Below are positions 1-6,261 of a DNA stretch of 6,635 nt, one piece after another. Every line of letters begins with the position of its first letter. Position 1 is the first letter of the stretch. The notes beneath the pieces were generated by a model, which did no database searches, was not told where the DNA came from, and saw nothing but the letters and a program-made list of their open reading frames with translations. The DNA is taken from NCBI GenBank assembly GCA_016787375.1, contig JAEUUM010000530.1, positions 1 to 6,635 on the forward strand, read 5' to 3'. Made by a program: the position numbers and the translations under genes. This DNA comes from Saprospiraceae bacterium. GTDB lineage: Bacteria > Bacteroidota > Bacteroidia > Chitinophagales > Saprospiraceae.

Positions 1-18
1 ACTAATGAAACATACTTA

Positions 19-1209
19 ATGAGACACATATTTTTAGCACTTGGCCTTATACTCAGTTGCAACTTGGGATTTGCACAAAATATTAAAAGACTTGATGGCG
101 CTGTAATTTCAGCTACTGAAATAGACAAAACAGTGAGAAAACTTATGGACACAGCCAATGTTCATGGCTTGAATCTGGCTATCATCAACAACAATAAAGT
201 AGTTTACGAAAAATCATTTGGCTTAAGCAACAAAGCCAAAAACGCATTGATGGATACCTCTACTATTATCTATGGTGCCTCATTCAGTAAAGCTGTTTTC
301 GGATTTTTAGTGAGCAAATTAATTGAAGAAAAAATTTTAACATTAGACAGACCACTGTATGAATATCTCTTAAAACCAATCCCTGATTACGAGTATTTTT
401 CAGATTTACAGAACGATGACAGATGGAAATCAATAACAGCAAGAATGTGCTTAAACCACACTACCGGACTTCCAAATGTCCGGTGGTACAACCCCTTTGA
501 TGGCAATTTAGATACATTAGGAGTGCTAAGAATTTACTTTAATCCCGGAACAAAATATGCTTATTCAGGAGAAGGCTTTAAGCTACTTCAATTAGTTATT
601 GAAGAAATCACCCATAAAAATATCGATGAGTTGGCTGTAGAAAAAATCTTCAAGCCATTTGGTATGAGCAGAACGGGATATATTTGGCATAACTCATTTG
701 GTGATGAAAATGTCGCGGTAGGTCATTTAGAAAATGGAATGATTGATGTCAAGAAAAAACGAACCGAACCTGTTGCCGGAGGATCCTTGGTTACCACAAT
801 TTCTGATTACTCAAAATTTGTCGAAAATATTATGCAGCTAAATGGGCTGAGTAAGGAAAGTTTCAAAACAATGATTTCCCCCCAAATAGCAATTCATTCC
901 GTTACTCAGTTTCCGCCAATAACAAGTGACACAACCAATGAAAATGATAAAATAGGCTTATCTTATGGACTTGGATGGGGCTTGTTCACATGTGGTAACC
1001 AAAAGGCATTTTTTAAGGAAGGAAACGGAGGCTCCTGGAGGAATTACAACATTAATTACCCCGATAAAAAAACTTCGGTGATAATCATGACAAATAGTGA
1101 AAATGGTGAAGAAATTTTTCAACCACTGTTAGAATTTATTCTTGGTAATACATGCATACCCTGGAAATGGGAAGGTTGGACTCCATACTACGATAAGAAA
1201 AAACAATAG
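19..1209 (+). CDS. Exported serine hydrolase, beta-lactamase/PBP4* family (class C-like)
   Basis: This 396-residue protein has the layout of the beta-lactamase-related serine hydrolases (Pfam Beta-lactamase), which includes esterases, D-aminopeptidases and PBP4*-type enzymes. Residues 1-20 form a signal peptide ending GFAQ; a Cys at 14 after I-L-S makes a lipoprotein site possible but less likely. The nucleophile motif SxxK is S88-F-S-K91, followed by a helix. The second motif is Y182-S-G184, in 'YAYSGEGF', where Gly replaces the Asn of classical YxN. The third motif is degenerate: 'GNGGSW' at 335-340 has Asn where many relatives have His (HGG). 'LNHTTGLP' near 145-152 is also typical of the family. 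The ATG at 19 is chosen because the signal peptide begins there. It overlaps a TAA at 17-19 that may end an upstream gene. The next gene follows after 5 bp. The substrate is unknown; membership in the fold is confident. Confidence 0.9.
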   Translation: MRHIFLALGLILSCNLGFAQNIKRLDGAVISATEIDKTVRKLMDTANVHGLNLAIINNNKVVYEKSFGLSNKAKNALMDTSTIIYGASFSKAVFGFLVSKLIEEKILTLDRPLYEYLLKPIPDYEYFSDLQNDDRWKSITARMCLNHTTGLPNVRWYNPFDGNLDTLGVLRIYFNPGTKYAYSGEGFKLLQLVIEEITHKNIDELAVEKIFKPFGMSRTGYIWHNSFGDENVAVGHLENGMIDVKKKRTEPVAGGSLVTTISDYSKFVENIMQLNGLSKESFKTMISPQIAIHSVTQFPPITSDTTNENDKIGLSYGLGWGLFTCGNQKAFFKEGNGGSWRNYNINYPDKKTSVIIMTNSENGEEIFQPLLEFILGNTCIPWKWEGWTPYYDKKKQ

Positions 1210-1214
1210 CAATT

Positions 1215-1877
1215 TTGAAGGAGCAAACCGATAAAAGATACACGTTATTGTTAATACCAGTTATAGGCGTTTTAATTTTCTTTGGTCTATACTTTGTAGC
1301 AACATTATTTTATCCCGGTGGATCGCAGGTTGATCATAATTCCACAGGATTCAGCTGGATAAATAATTATTGGTGCAATTTACTTAATGAAAAAGCGATC
1401 AATGGTGAACCCAACCCGTCAAAGCCAATTGCTCTGGCAGGATTGTTTGTACTATGTTTAACACTTGCAATGTTTTGGATATTGTTGCCAAGCCACATTA
1501 ATCTTGGAAATAAACTTAATGTTTTGATTCAAATTTCCGGGATTATTTCAATGACCATAGCTTCCTTTTTGTTCACAAACATCAATCATGATTTGATAAC
1601 AAACCTGGCTACATTATTTGGCTTAATTGCGTTAATTGGTACTTTTATTGGACTTTACAAAACCAAATGGTACAGACTTTTTGTGTTTGGACTTTTGAAC
1701 ATTTTATTGGTTGGTGTAAATACCTTCATTTATTACACCAAGGGACTATTGATTTATTTGCCAATCATTCAGAAAATAAGTTTTGCGACATTTTTAATTT
1801 GGGTAAGTTGCATTAATTTAAATTTATTTTACAAAGCAAAATCGACAATCAGAACACAAAACCCTGTCTTAGATTGA
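1215..1877 (+). CDS. Six-helix integral membrane protein, DUF998-like, TTG start
   Basis: This 220-residue protein is strongly hydrophobic with six probable membrane helices at about residues 10-33, 71-92, 101-121, 127-148, 152-173 and 178-206. The long loop after helix 1 (34-70) is polar and rich in Trp, Asn and Cys, with 'GFSWINNYWCNLLNE' at 45-59 and 'NGEPNPSKPIA' at 63-73. 'NHD' at 124-126 follows helix 3. The overall pattern resembles DUF998-type proteins, but I cannot confirm that family and assign no function. Translation must begin at TTG 1215, because an in-frame TAA lies at 1194-1196 and the first internal ATG is at codon 86, inside helix 2. Only 5 bp separate it from the upstream hydrolase stop, so the two genes are probably one operon and translationally coupled. 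It could serve the hydrolase, for example in export, immunity or substrate handling, but that is conjecture. Confidence 0.8.
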   Translation: MKEQTDKRYTLLLIPVIGVLIFFGLYFVATLFYPGGSQVDHNSTGFSWINNYWCNLLNEKAINGEPNPSKPIALAGLFVLCLTLAMFWILLPSHINLGNKLNVLIQISGIISMTIASFLFTNINHDLITNLATLFGLIALIGTFIGLYKTKWYRLFVFGLLNILLVGVNTFIYYTKGLLIYLPIIQKISFATFLIWVSCINLNLFYKAKSTIRTQNPVLD

Positions 1878-2038
1878 AATTAACATTCTATCAAAGGTAC
1901 TTAATATGCTGCCGACTGAACAATGCTTACTTTTTCTTACTTGGTTACAAGAACACCAGGCCCGACGTTACTGAACAAAAGATAAGCCACCAGTCAGTAA
2001 GACGCCCGACTTAAAAAAAATTAAAACAGAACTAAGAC
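1878..2038 (+). other. Intergenic region with short GCCCGAC repeats
   Basis: These 161 bp hold no credible ORF. They contain C/G-rich short words unlike the AT-rich surroundings: GCCGAC at 1911-1916, GCCCGAC at 1960-1966 and again at 2004-2010, CACCAG at 1954-1959 and 1988-1993, and CTGAACAA at 1916-1923 and 1971-1978. TTACTG (1968-1973) and CAGTAA (1995-2000) form a 6-bp inverted repeat around 21 bases. A TACTTTTT at 1928-1935 resembles the Bacteroidota -7 element but has no good TTG partner. The region must contain the break between the two gene pairs, so a promoter for the DUF523 gene is expected somewhere here. No strong terminator with a T-tract is evident. Confidence 0.55.
1954..2010 (+). 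repeat. Imperfect direct repeat: CACCAG ... GCCCGAC, two copies
   Basis: CACCAG is followed directly by GCCCGAC in the first copy (1954-1966). In the second copy (1988-2010) the same two words are separated by ten bases. The first GCCCGAC is followed by GTTA and the second by TTAA. An inverted pair, TTACTG/CAGTAA, sits between them. The function is unknown; it could be the decayed edge of an inserted segment or chance in a short G/C-rich patch. Confidence 0.4.
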
Positions 2039-2659
2039 ATGCCTGATAAAGAATATTTAAAAAATTTAAGAATACCCACTAAGGAGGATCCATTAAGGAT
2101 TCTGGTAAGTGCCTGTTTGCTTGGTGTTAAATGTGGAGTAAATGGTGATAACTATGGAGAATATTTAAGTGTGTTAAAACTCCTGAATTATGAAAACATA
2201 AAATTTTTCCAATTTTGCCCTGAAGATTTTGCATTTGGCACTCCACGGGAAATGTGTGACATTTATGGAGGGAATGGATTGGATGTTTTGGAAGGTAAAG
2301 CCAGGGTTTTAACAACTTCAGGTATTGATTGGAGTGAAAAAATGATAGCAGCTTCTAAGAAAATGCTTCAAATTGCACAAGACAATGACATTGAGCTCGC
2401 AATCATGATGGATGTTAGTGCAGCTTGTGGAAATCATGTCATTTATGATGGTAACAGATACGCTGAGAACAAAAAATATCAAATTGGTATGGGAGTTTGT
2501 GGTGCACAACTTCATAAAGCGGGATTTAATATCATAAGTTGGAGAGAATATGAATCTCTTGAAATATTGTATTCAAAAATAGACCCCGATCATCAAATTG
2601 ACGCTTCTGCCAAGGACTTTGACCAGGACGAGTGGTTCCAAAAATATTTCACAAAATGA
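2039..2659 (+). CDS. DUF523 family protein, possible TudS-like [4Fe-4S] desulfidase
   Basis: This 206-residue protein carries the DUF523 signatures in order: 'LVSACLLG' with C26 (22-29), C32, 'CPE' C60-E62, 'TPR' 68-70, 'GKAR' 86-89, 'SAACG' with C130 (127-131), and 'IYDG' 135-138. No signal peptide is seen, so it should be cytoplasmic. Family members studied as TudS remove sulfur from 2-thiouracil using a [4Fe-4S] cluster held by three conserved cysteines; C26, C60 and C130 are the expected equivalents. The common SPSCG motif is SAACG here, and about 20 residues precede the core while a C-terminal tail (about 170-206) is rich in acidic and aromatic residues, making it longer than minimal family members. 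An in-frame TAA at 2033-2035 makes ATG 2039 the first possible start. The second hydrolase begins 19 bp after its stop. Family assignment is firm; desulfidase activity is inferred. Confidence 0.88.
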   Translation: MPDKEYLKNLRIPTKEDPLRILVSACLLGVKCGVNGDNYGEYLSVLKLLNYENIKFFQFCPEDFAFGTPREMCDIYGGNGLDVLEGKARVLTTSGIDWSEKMIAASKKMLQIAQDNDIELAIMMDVSAACGNHVIYDGNRYAENKKYQIGMGVCGAQLHKAGFNIISWREYESLEILYSKIDPDHQIDASAKDFDQDEWFQKYFTK

Positions 2660-2678
2660 AAAAACTAGAATAAAAACC

Positions 2679-4160
2679 ATGCGAATTATAATTGTACTTA
2701 CATTTTTCCTGACAAATCATTTTTTACAAGCTCAGGTCAACCATGATTCAGATTTATACAAGACCATCCTTTCTAATGATAGTTTACTCTTTAACATCGG
2801 TTTCAACACTTGCGATATTTCGCAATTTGAGAACTTATTGAGCGAAAAATTTGAATTTTTTCATGACAAAGACAGTATTTCACTCAAACCTGAATTTTTA
2901 TATAATTTGCGAAATGGCTTATGTAAATCTCCTTTAACGTACCAATCAAGAAGGGAATTGGTTATAGGAAGTACGGAGATTTACCCCTTGTATACGAAAA
3001 AAGTATTGTATGGAGCCATTCAAACAGGAAATCATAAATTTTATGAAACGCTCGCAGGAGAGAAAGAAAACTATGCTAGTTCAGCAAAATTTACGCACGT
3101 ATGGCTTTTAGAAAATGGAATTTGGAAATTAAATAAAAGTTTTAGTTATGATCATCAGAATACGGATGTTGCTAACTACCAATCTGCTATTTTTGATAAC
3201 GATGCCCAAATAGGAAAGTGGTTATTAGAAAACAACGTGCCTACTTTGGGAATTGGGGTTATAAAAGATGGCAAATTACAACAAATAAAAGTCTTTGGGG
3301 AGCTTAAAAAAGGAATAACTGCGCCTTATAACACCATATTTAATGTTGCTTCACTGACTAAACCCATTACGGCCATGGTCGCTCTAAAATTAGTTAGTTT
3401 AGGCAAATGGAAATTAGATGAACCCATATACAGATTTTGGACTGACCCGGATGTTTCAAAGGACAAGAATTCAAAGGTACTTACCACAAGACACATTTTA
3501 ACCCATCAAACCGGATTTGCCAACTGGCGTGGAAACAACAAAGACGGAAAACTCCATTTTGAATTTAAACCAGGAACGAAATATCAATATTCAGGTGAAG
3601 GTTTTGAATATTTGAGGAAGGCGTTAGAAGCAAAATTTCACAAATCACTCAACGAATTAGCAAGTGAATTGATTTTCAGGCCATTAAAAATGACCGACAC
3701 AAAATATTATTGGGACAGCGAAACGGATAGTTCGAGATTTGCAATAGGCTATGACAGTAAAGGTATTGCCTACAAAACAGAAAAAAATAAAACTGCAAAC
3801 GGCGCTGACAATCTATTGACAACCATTGAAGATTACGGAAAATTCTTGGTCAGCGTCATGAATAAAGATGGCTTAAATGAGCAGGTATTTAAAGAGATGG
3901 TTACAAATCAAGTCGAAACAAAAAGTGGAAAACATTTCGGACTGGGATTTGAATTGTATGATTTTGGCAATGGAGAATATGCTTTATCTCATGGTGGTGC
4001 TGACAAGGGCTGTCAAACCATCGTATTTGCTCTCCCAAAGACTCGGCAAGGATTGATAATTTTTACCAATGTAGACGATGGTTACAAAGTGTATGAAAAA
4101 ATTCTAAAACATTACTTAGGTGAGTATGGGAACAAAATATTTGAAATAGAAACAAAATAA
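2679..4160 (+). CDS. Exported serine hydrolase: NTF2-like domain fused to beta-lactamase-family domain
   Basis: From ATG 2679 the protein is 493 residues. This start is preferred over the in-frame TTG at 2598 because it opens a clear signal peptide (1-19, ending LQAQ) and avoids an 81-base overlap-derived extension running into the DUF523 gene. Residues about 30-157 look like an NTF2-like/DUF4440-type cone domain, ending in the characteristic 'FTHVWLLENGIWKLNKS' strand pair (138-154). Residues about 170-485 are a beta-lactamase-family hydrolase with all three motifs: S225-L-T-K228, Y304-S-G306 and H438-G-G440. 'LTHQTGF' at 274-280 is also typical. It is homologous to the first hydrolase in the window: a hand alignment of residues 296-345 with 174-223 of that protein gives 27 of 50 identities. 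It is probably co-transcribed with the DUF523 gene. The substrate is unknown; the NTF2-like part may act in dimerisation or substrate binding. Confidence 0.9.
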   Translation: MRIIIVLTFFLTNHFLQAQVNHDSDLYKTILSNDSLLFNIGFNTCDISQFENLLSEKFEFFHDKDSISLKPEFLYNLRNGLCKSPLTYQSRRELVIGSTEIYPLYTKKVLYGAIQTGNHKFYETLAGEKENYASSAKFTHVWLLENGIWKLNKSFSYDHQNTDVANYQSAIFDNDAQIGKWLLENNVPTLGIGVIKDGKLQQIKVFGELKKGITAPYNTIFNVASLTKPITAMVALKLVSLGKWKLDEPIYRFWTDPDVSKDKNSKVLTTRHILTHQTGFANWRGNNKDGKLHFEFKPGTKYQYSGEGFEYLRKALEAKFHKSLNELASELIFRPLKMTDTKYYWDSETDSSRFAIGYDSKGIAYKTEKNKTANGADNLLTTIEDYGKFLVSVMNKDGLNEQVFKEMVTNQVETKSGKHFGLGFELYDFGNGEYALSHGGADKGCQTIVFALPKTRQGLIIFTNVDDGYKVYEKILKHYLGEYGNKIFEIETK

Positions 4161-4337
4161 AACTACTTCCGATTTTAAACACTCAATAACTGAGGAATGA
4201 AAGTTAAACCGGCTTTGAGGAATTTTAAATCAACGTCCATGTCTCCCAGCAACACACTAGACCGGGTAGATTTACCAATTTATCTGACTTCGATTTAAGA
4301 AATATCTTAGGGTGAATTTCTTTCTCGAATTTAAAGA

Positions 4338-4367
4338 TTGAAAAAACATGTATTTTATTTACTTTAG
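4338..4367 (+). promoter_or_regulatory. Candidate Bacteroidota promoter (-33 TTG, -7 TACTTTAG)
   Basis: TTG at 4338-4340 is followed after 19 bases by TACTTTAG at 4360-4367. The Bacteroidota primary sigma factor recognises TTG about 19 bases upstream of TAnnTTTG; there is one mismatch, A for T, in the last element. Transcription would begin near 4373, giving a leader of about 100 bases before ATG 4475. This fits the adjacent gene, but the assignment rests on pattern matching alone. Confidence 0.5.
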
Positions 4368-4419
4368 CACAGAACTTTAAGGCGAATTCAATAAAGCCTC
4401 TTTGGTACAAAATCATTTA

Positions 4420-4431
4420 GAATTGCAATTC
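4420..4431. repeat. 12-bp perfect palindrome GAATTGCAATTC in the 5' leader
   Basis: GAATTGCAATTC is self-complementary and lies 43 bases before the start codon, downstream of the candidate promoter. Its right half also takes part in an alternative 7-bp pairing, AATTCGC (4427-4433) with GCGAATT (4382-4388). It might be a repressor site or a leader hairpin, but AT-rich palindromes of this size can arise by chance. Confidence 0.35.
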
Positions 4432-4474
4432 GCAAAATAACAGATTGTTGGAATTATTATAAATCTTAAAAATC

Positions 4475-6058
4475 ATGATCCCAAATAAGCTACTATTGAC
4501 AACTGTCCTCTTCTTTTTATTTAATTTGTTGGTTGCTCAGAACCCTACGGTTAAATGGTTCTTTGATACCAAATCCTTTTCAGCAGGTATGGCTGCCGCC
4601 GCAGATTTGGATGGAGACGGAAAACATGAAATAGTCTTTGGCTGTTACCGTAATGATGGTGGTATTTATGCTTTAAATGCTGAGGATGGGAGTTTGCTTT
4701 GGAGTTTTTTCCCAAATGTACCGCCTGATGAGGGTTGCAATGATGTGGCACCACTTATCTACGATGTAAATATTGATGGCCAAGTTGAGGTCATTATAGC
4801 AAGTTCATGTACGCCGAAAACTTTTTGCCTCAACGGTAAAACAGGTCAAATAATTTGGCAGGCCAATACCAAAGGCAGTGATTCTCCACCAACAATAGCT
4901 GATCTTAACAATGATGGTAAACTCGAAATCCTTCATGGAGAATTCCTGGGTTGGGTAAGGTGTTTAGATGCTGAATCAGGTGCTCTACTATGGAATTTAC
5001 CAGTTGATTTGAATTCATGGATTCAAACTGCTCCTACAATAGTTGATGTAAATGATGACGGACAACTTGACTTCGTTGTAGGAACCTGGGAATTCGATAA
5101 CATGGACAGCCTTTATGCATTTAATGGGAAAACCAGAGAGAAAATATGGTCAATACCCATTCACGGACATATTTACCATGGTACAGCGATAGCTGATTTT
5201 GACAATGACCAGAAGCCGGAGCTATTGGTTGGTTCGTACAACAGCAATCTGTATTGTATTAATGGAGAAGACGGTACGATAGAATGGACTTACCAGGGAC
5301 CTGGAGCAGTATCAGCACCTGCGGTTGTAGGGGACATAGACAATGATGGTGAATGTGAAGTTGTATTTACAAGCTGGTACAAGGTTATTGCCTTGAACCA
5401 TGATGGATCACTCAAATGGGAATATGATGAGCCCGGTAGTTCTTACAATTTTAGAGGGGTTGTCCTTTCAGATATAAACGGTGATGAATTTCTTGATGTT
5501 TTATTCGGAACATACGCAGGGGAATTTATAGCCCTAAATGGTAAAGATGGTTCTGAAATTTTTAACATGGATGTTGCGGCTCAATATGGAAAATCGCCCT
5601 TTGATATCAATCATGCCCCACTTATTGCAGATTTTGATGGTGATGGAATGCTTGAAGCGTTCTTTGTTGGAGGCTGGGGTGTCTCGAGTCCTACAATCAA
5701 AAACAATTATGGTCGGGCTTATATGGTAAATTTGGGTACAGGCAATGGCCCGGATTGGCTGATGTTTCAACACGATGCAAGGAGGCAATCAACAATGTGC
5801 TATGATTATACAACTGGAACGGAACAAACCATCGTAAATCATCCTTCCAAAGCTTTACCCATTTATCCCAACCCGGCTGTTGACTTTATCAATATTCCAA
5901 AGAACACCAAAACACTCGAAATAATTAATACACTTGGAAAAACTCTTTGGAAAGAAACGTATTTTTCTAAGGATAAAATAGAAGTCTCACAATTTAGCAA
6001 TGGTATTTACTTTTTGAAAACAGATACAGATTTTTACAAATTTCTAATTTTAAGGTAA
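4475..6058 (+). CDS. Exported FG-GAP/PQQ-like beta-propeller protein with T9SS sorting domain
   Basis: This 527-residue protein has a signal peptide (1-22, ending LLVAQ), a propeller of eight modules and a C-terminal T9SS type A sorting domain (about 461-527) starting 'LPIYPNPAVDFINI' and ending with a short basic tail. Each module opens with an Asp-rich calcium-loop motif at D44, D97, D143, D191, D241, D287, D333 and D386, as in 'ADLDGDGKHEIVFG'. The first seven continue with a PQQ-like strand such as 'IYALNAEDGSLLW', and the eighth has a looser 'AYMVNLGTGNGPDW'. Spacing between loops is 46-53 residues. Loops five (DFDNDQ) and seven (DINGDE) lack the final Gly. Family knowledge suggests an extracellular, calcium-stabilised adhesion or binding protein, exported by Sec and then released or anchored by T9SS. 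No enzymatic residues are evident. It has its own promoter candidate and is probably monocistronic. Confidence 0.93.
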   Translation: MIPNKLLLTTVLFFLFNLLVAQNPTVKWFFDTKSFSAGMAAAADLDGDGKHEIVFGCYRNDGGIYALNAEDGSLLWSFFPNVPPDEGCNDVAPLIYDVNIDGQVEVIIASSCTPKTFCLNGKTGQIIWQANTKGSDSPPTIADLNNDGKLEILHGEFLGWVRCLDAESGALLWNLPVDLNSWIQTAPTIVDVNDDGQLDFVVGTWEFDNMDSLYAFNGKTREKIWSIPIHGHIYHGTAIADFDNDQKPELLVGSYNSNLYCINGEDGTIEWTYQGPGAVSAPAVVGDIDNDGECEVVFTSWYKVIALNHDGSLKWEYDEPGSSYNFRGVVLSDINGDEFLDVLFGTYAGEFIALNGKDGSEIFNMDVAAQYGKSPFDINHAPLIADFDGDGMLEAFFVGGWGVSSPTIKNNYGRAYMVNLGTGNGPDWLMFQHDARRQSTMCYDYTTGTEQTIVNHPSKALPIYPNPAVDFINIPKNTKTLEIINTLGKTLWKETYFSKDKIEVSQFSNGIYFLKTDTDFYKFLILR

Positions 6059-6257
6059 AAGCAAATGACAGATAATACAAACGCTTTATGAAGACTAAGT
6101 AATTTTCATAGATTTGGACTTCAATATGTAAACGAATCGAATCGTTAAATTACAAAAGCGTTAGAAAGGTAAAAATAAACTTTGTAGATAAGAGCTTGAT
6201 ATGAGTTTAAACATCAAAGCTATAAACAATGAAAATATTCACCATTTACTTACAAAA
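6059..6257 (+). other. Intergenic region with palindromes and candidate promoter
   Basis: The gap before the preferred start of the last gene holds no substantial ORF. AACGCTTT (6080-6087) and AAAGCGTT (6155-6162) are perfect inverse copies 67 bases apart, enclosing a 16-base near-palindrome at 6131-6146. AAACTTTG at 6177-6184 resembles the Bacteroidota -7 element TAnnTTTG with one mismatch, but I find no well-placed TTG partner. A 10-codon ORF at 6229-6261 overlaps the start of the final gene. Confidence 0.5.
6131..6146. repeat. 16-bp near-palindrome AACGAATCGAATCGTT, possible operator
   Basis: Fourteen of sixteen bases are symmetric; only the A/A pair at the sixth position from each side breaks it. 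It also reads as GAATC repeated in tandem. It lies about 35 bases upstream of the -7-like element at 6177-6184, where a regulator site would be expected. The role is inferred. Confidence 0.35.
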
Positions 6258-6261
6258 GTGA
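6229..6261 (+). other. Possible 10-codon leader ORF overlapping the next start (GTGA)
   Basis: ATG 6229 opens a frame for MKIFTIYLQK that stops at TGA 6259-6261. This stop overlaps the GTG at 6258 that best fits the start of the last gene, in the GTGA arrangement typical of coupled translation. It could help ribosomes start at the non-ATG codon. Such a short frame may equally be chance. Confidence 0.25.

Larger units (their letters stand above)
4161..4474 (+). other. Intergenic region, 314 bp: promoter and 5' leader of the propeller gene
   Basis: I see no supported gene here. A 63-codon minus-strand frame and a 33-codon plus-strand frame (4197-4298) overlap each other, and neither resembles a known protein. 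The segment contains a direct repeat TGAGGAAT (4191-4198 and 4216-4223), a promoter candidate at 4338-4367, a 7-bp inverted repeat GCGAATT/AATTCGC (4382-4388 and 4427-4433) and a 12-bp perfect palindrome at 4420-4431. No convincing stem plus T-tract terminator follows the hydrolase gene. Confidence 0.6.

Noticed and set aside
19..1209. True class C beta-lactamase (antibiotic resistance gene)
   Set aside because: YSG instead of YxN and the absence of a KTG motif place it with the wider serine hydrolase family, not with AmpC enzymes.
1900..2015. Integron attC site
   Set aside because: GCCCGAC words recur as direct repeats, but the paired RYYYAAC and GTTRRRY ends expected of attC are not found, and no integrase is in view.
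2127..2515. Minus-strand frames opposite the DUF523 gene
   Set aside because: They are antisense to a well-supported coding region and have no recognisable domains.
2598..2678. Upstream TTG start extending the second hydrolase by 27 residues
   Set aside because: The extension would overlap the DUF523 gene and place a polar stretch before a clear signal peptide that starts at ATG 2679.
4197..4298. Plus-strand 33-codon ORF beginning MKVKPALRNF, with GAGG just upstream
   Set aside because: GAGG directly abuts the ATG, which is too close for a ribosome site, Bacteroidota seldom use such sites, and the peptide has no recognisable features.
4225..4416. Minus-strand 63-codon ORF in the intergenic region
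   Set aside because: The protein resembles nothing I know, there is no signal peptide or domain pattern, and it lies across the promoter candidate for the propeller gene.
6201..6257. ATG start for the amidohydrolase-like gene
   Set aside because: It would put 19 residues ahead of the basic n-region of the signal peptide; GTG 6258 gives a normal signal peptide. It remains possible.
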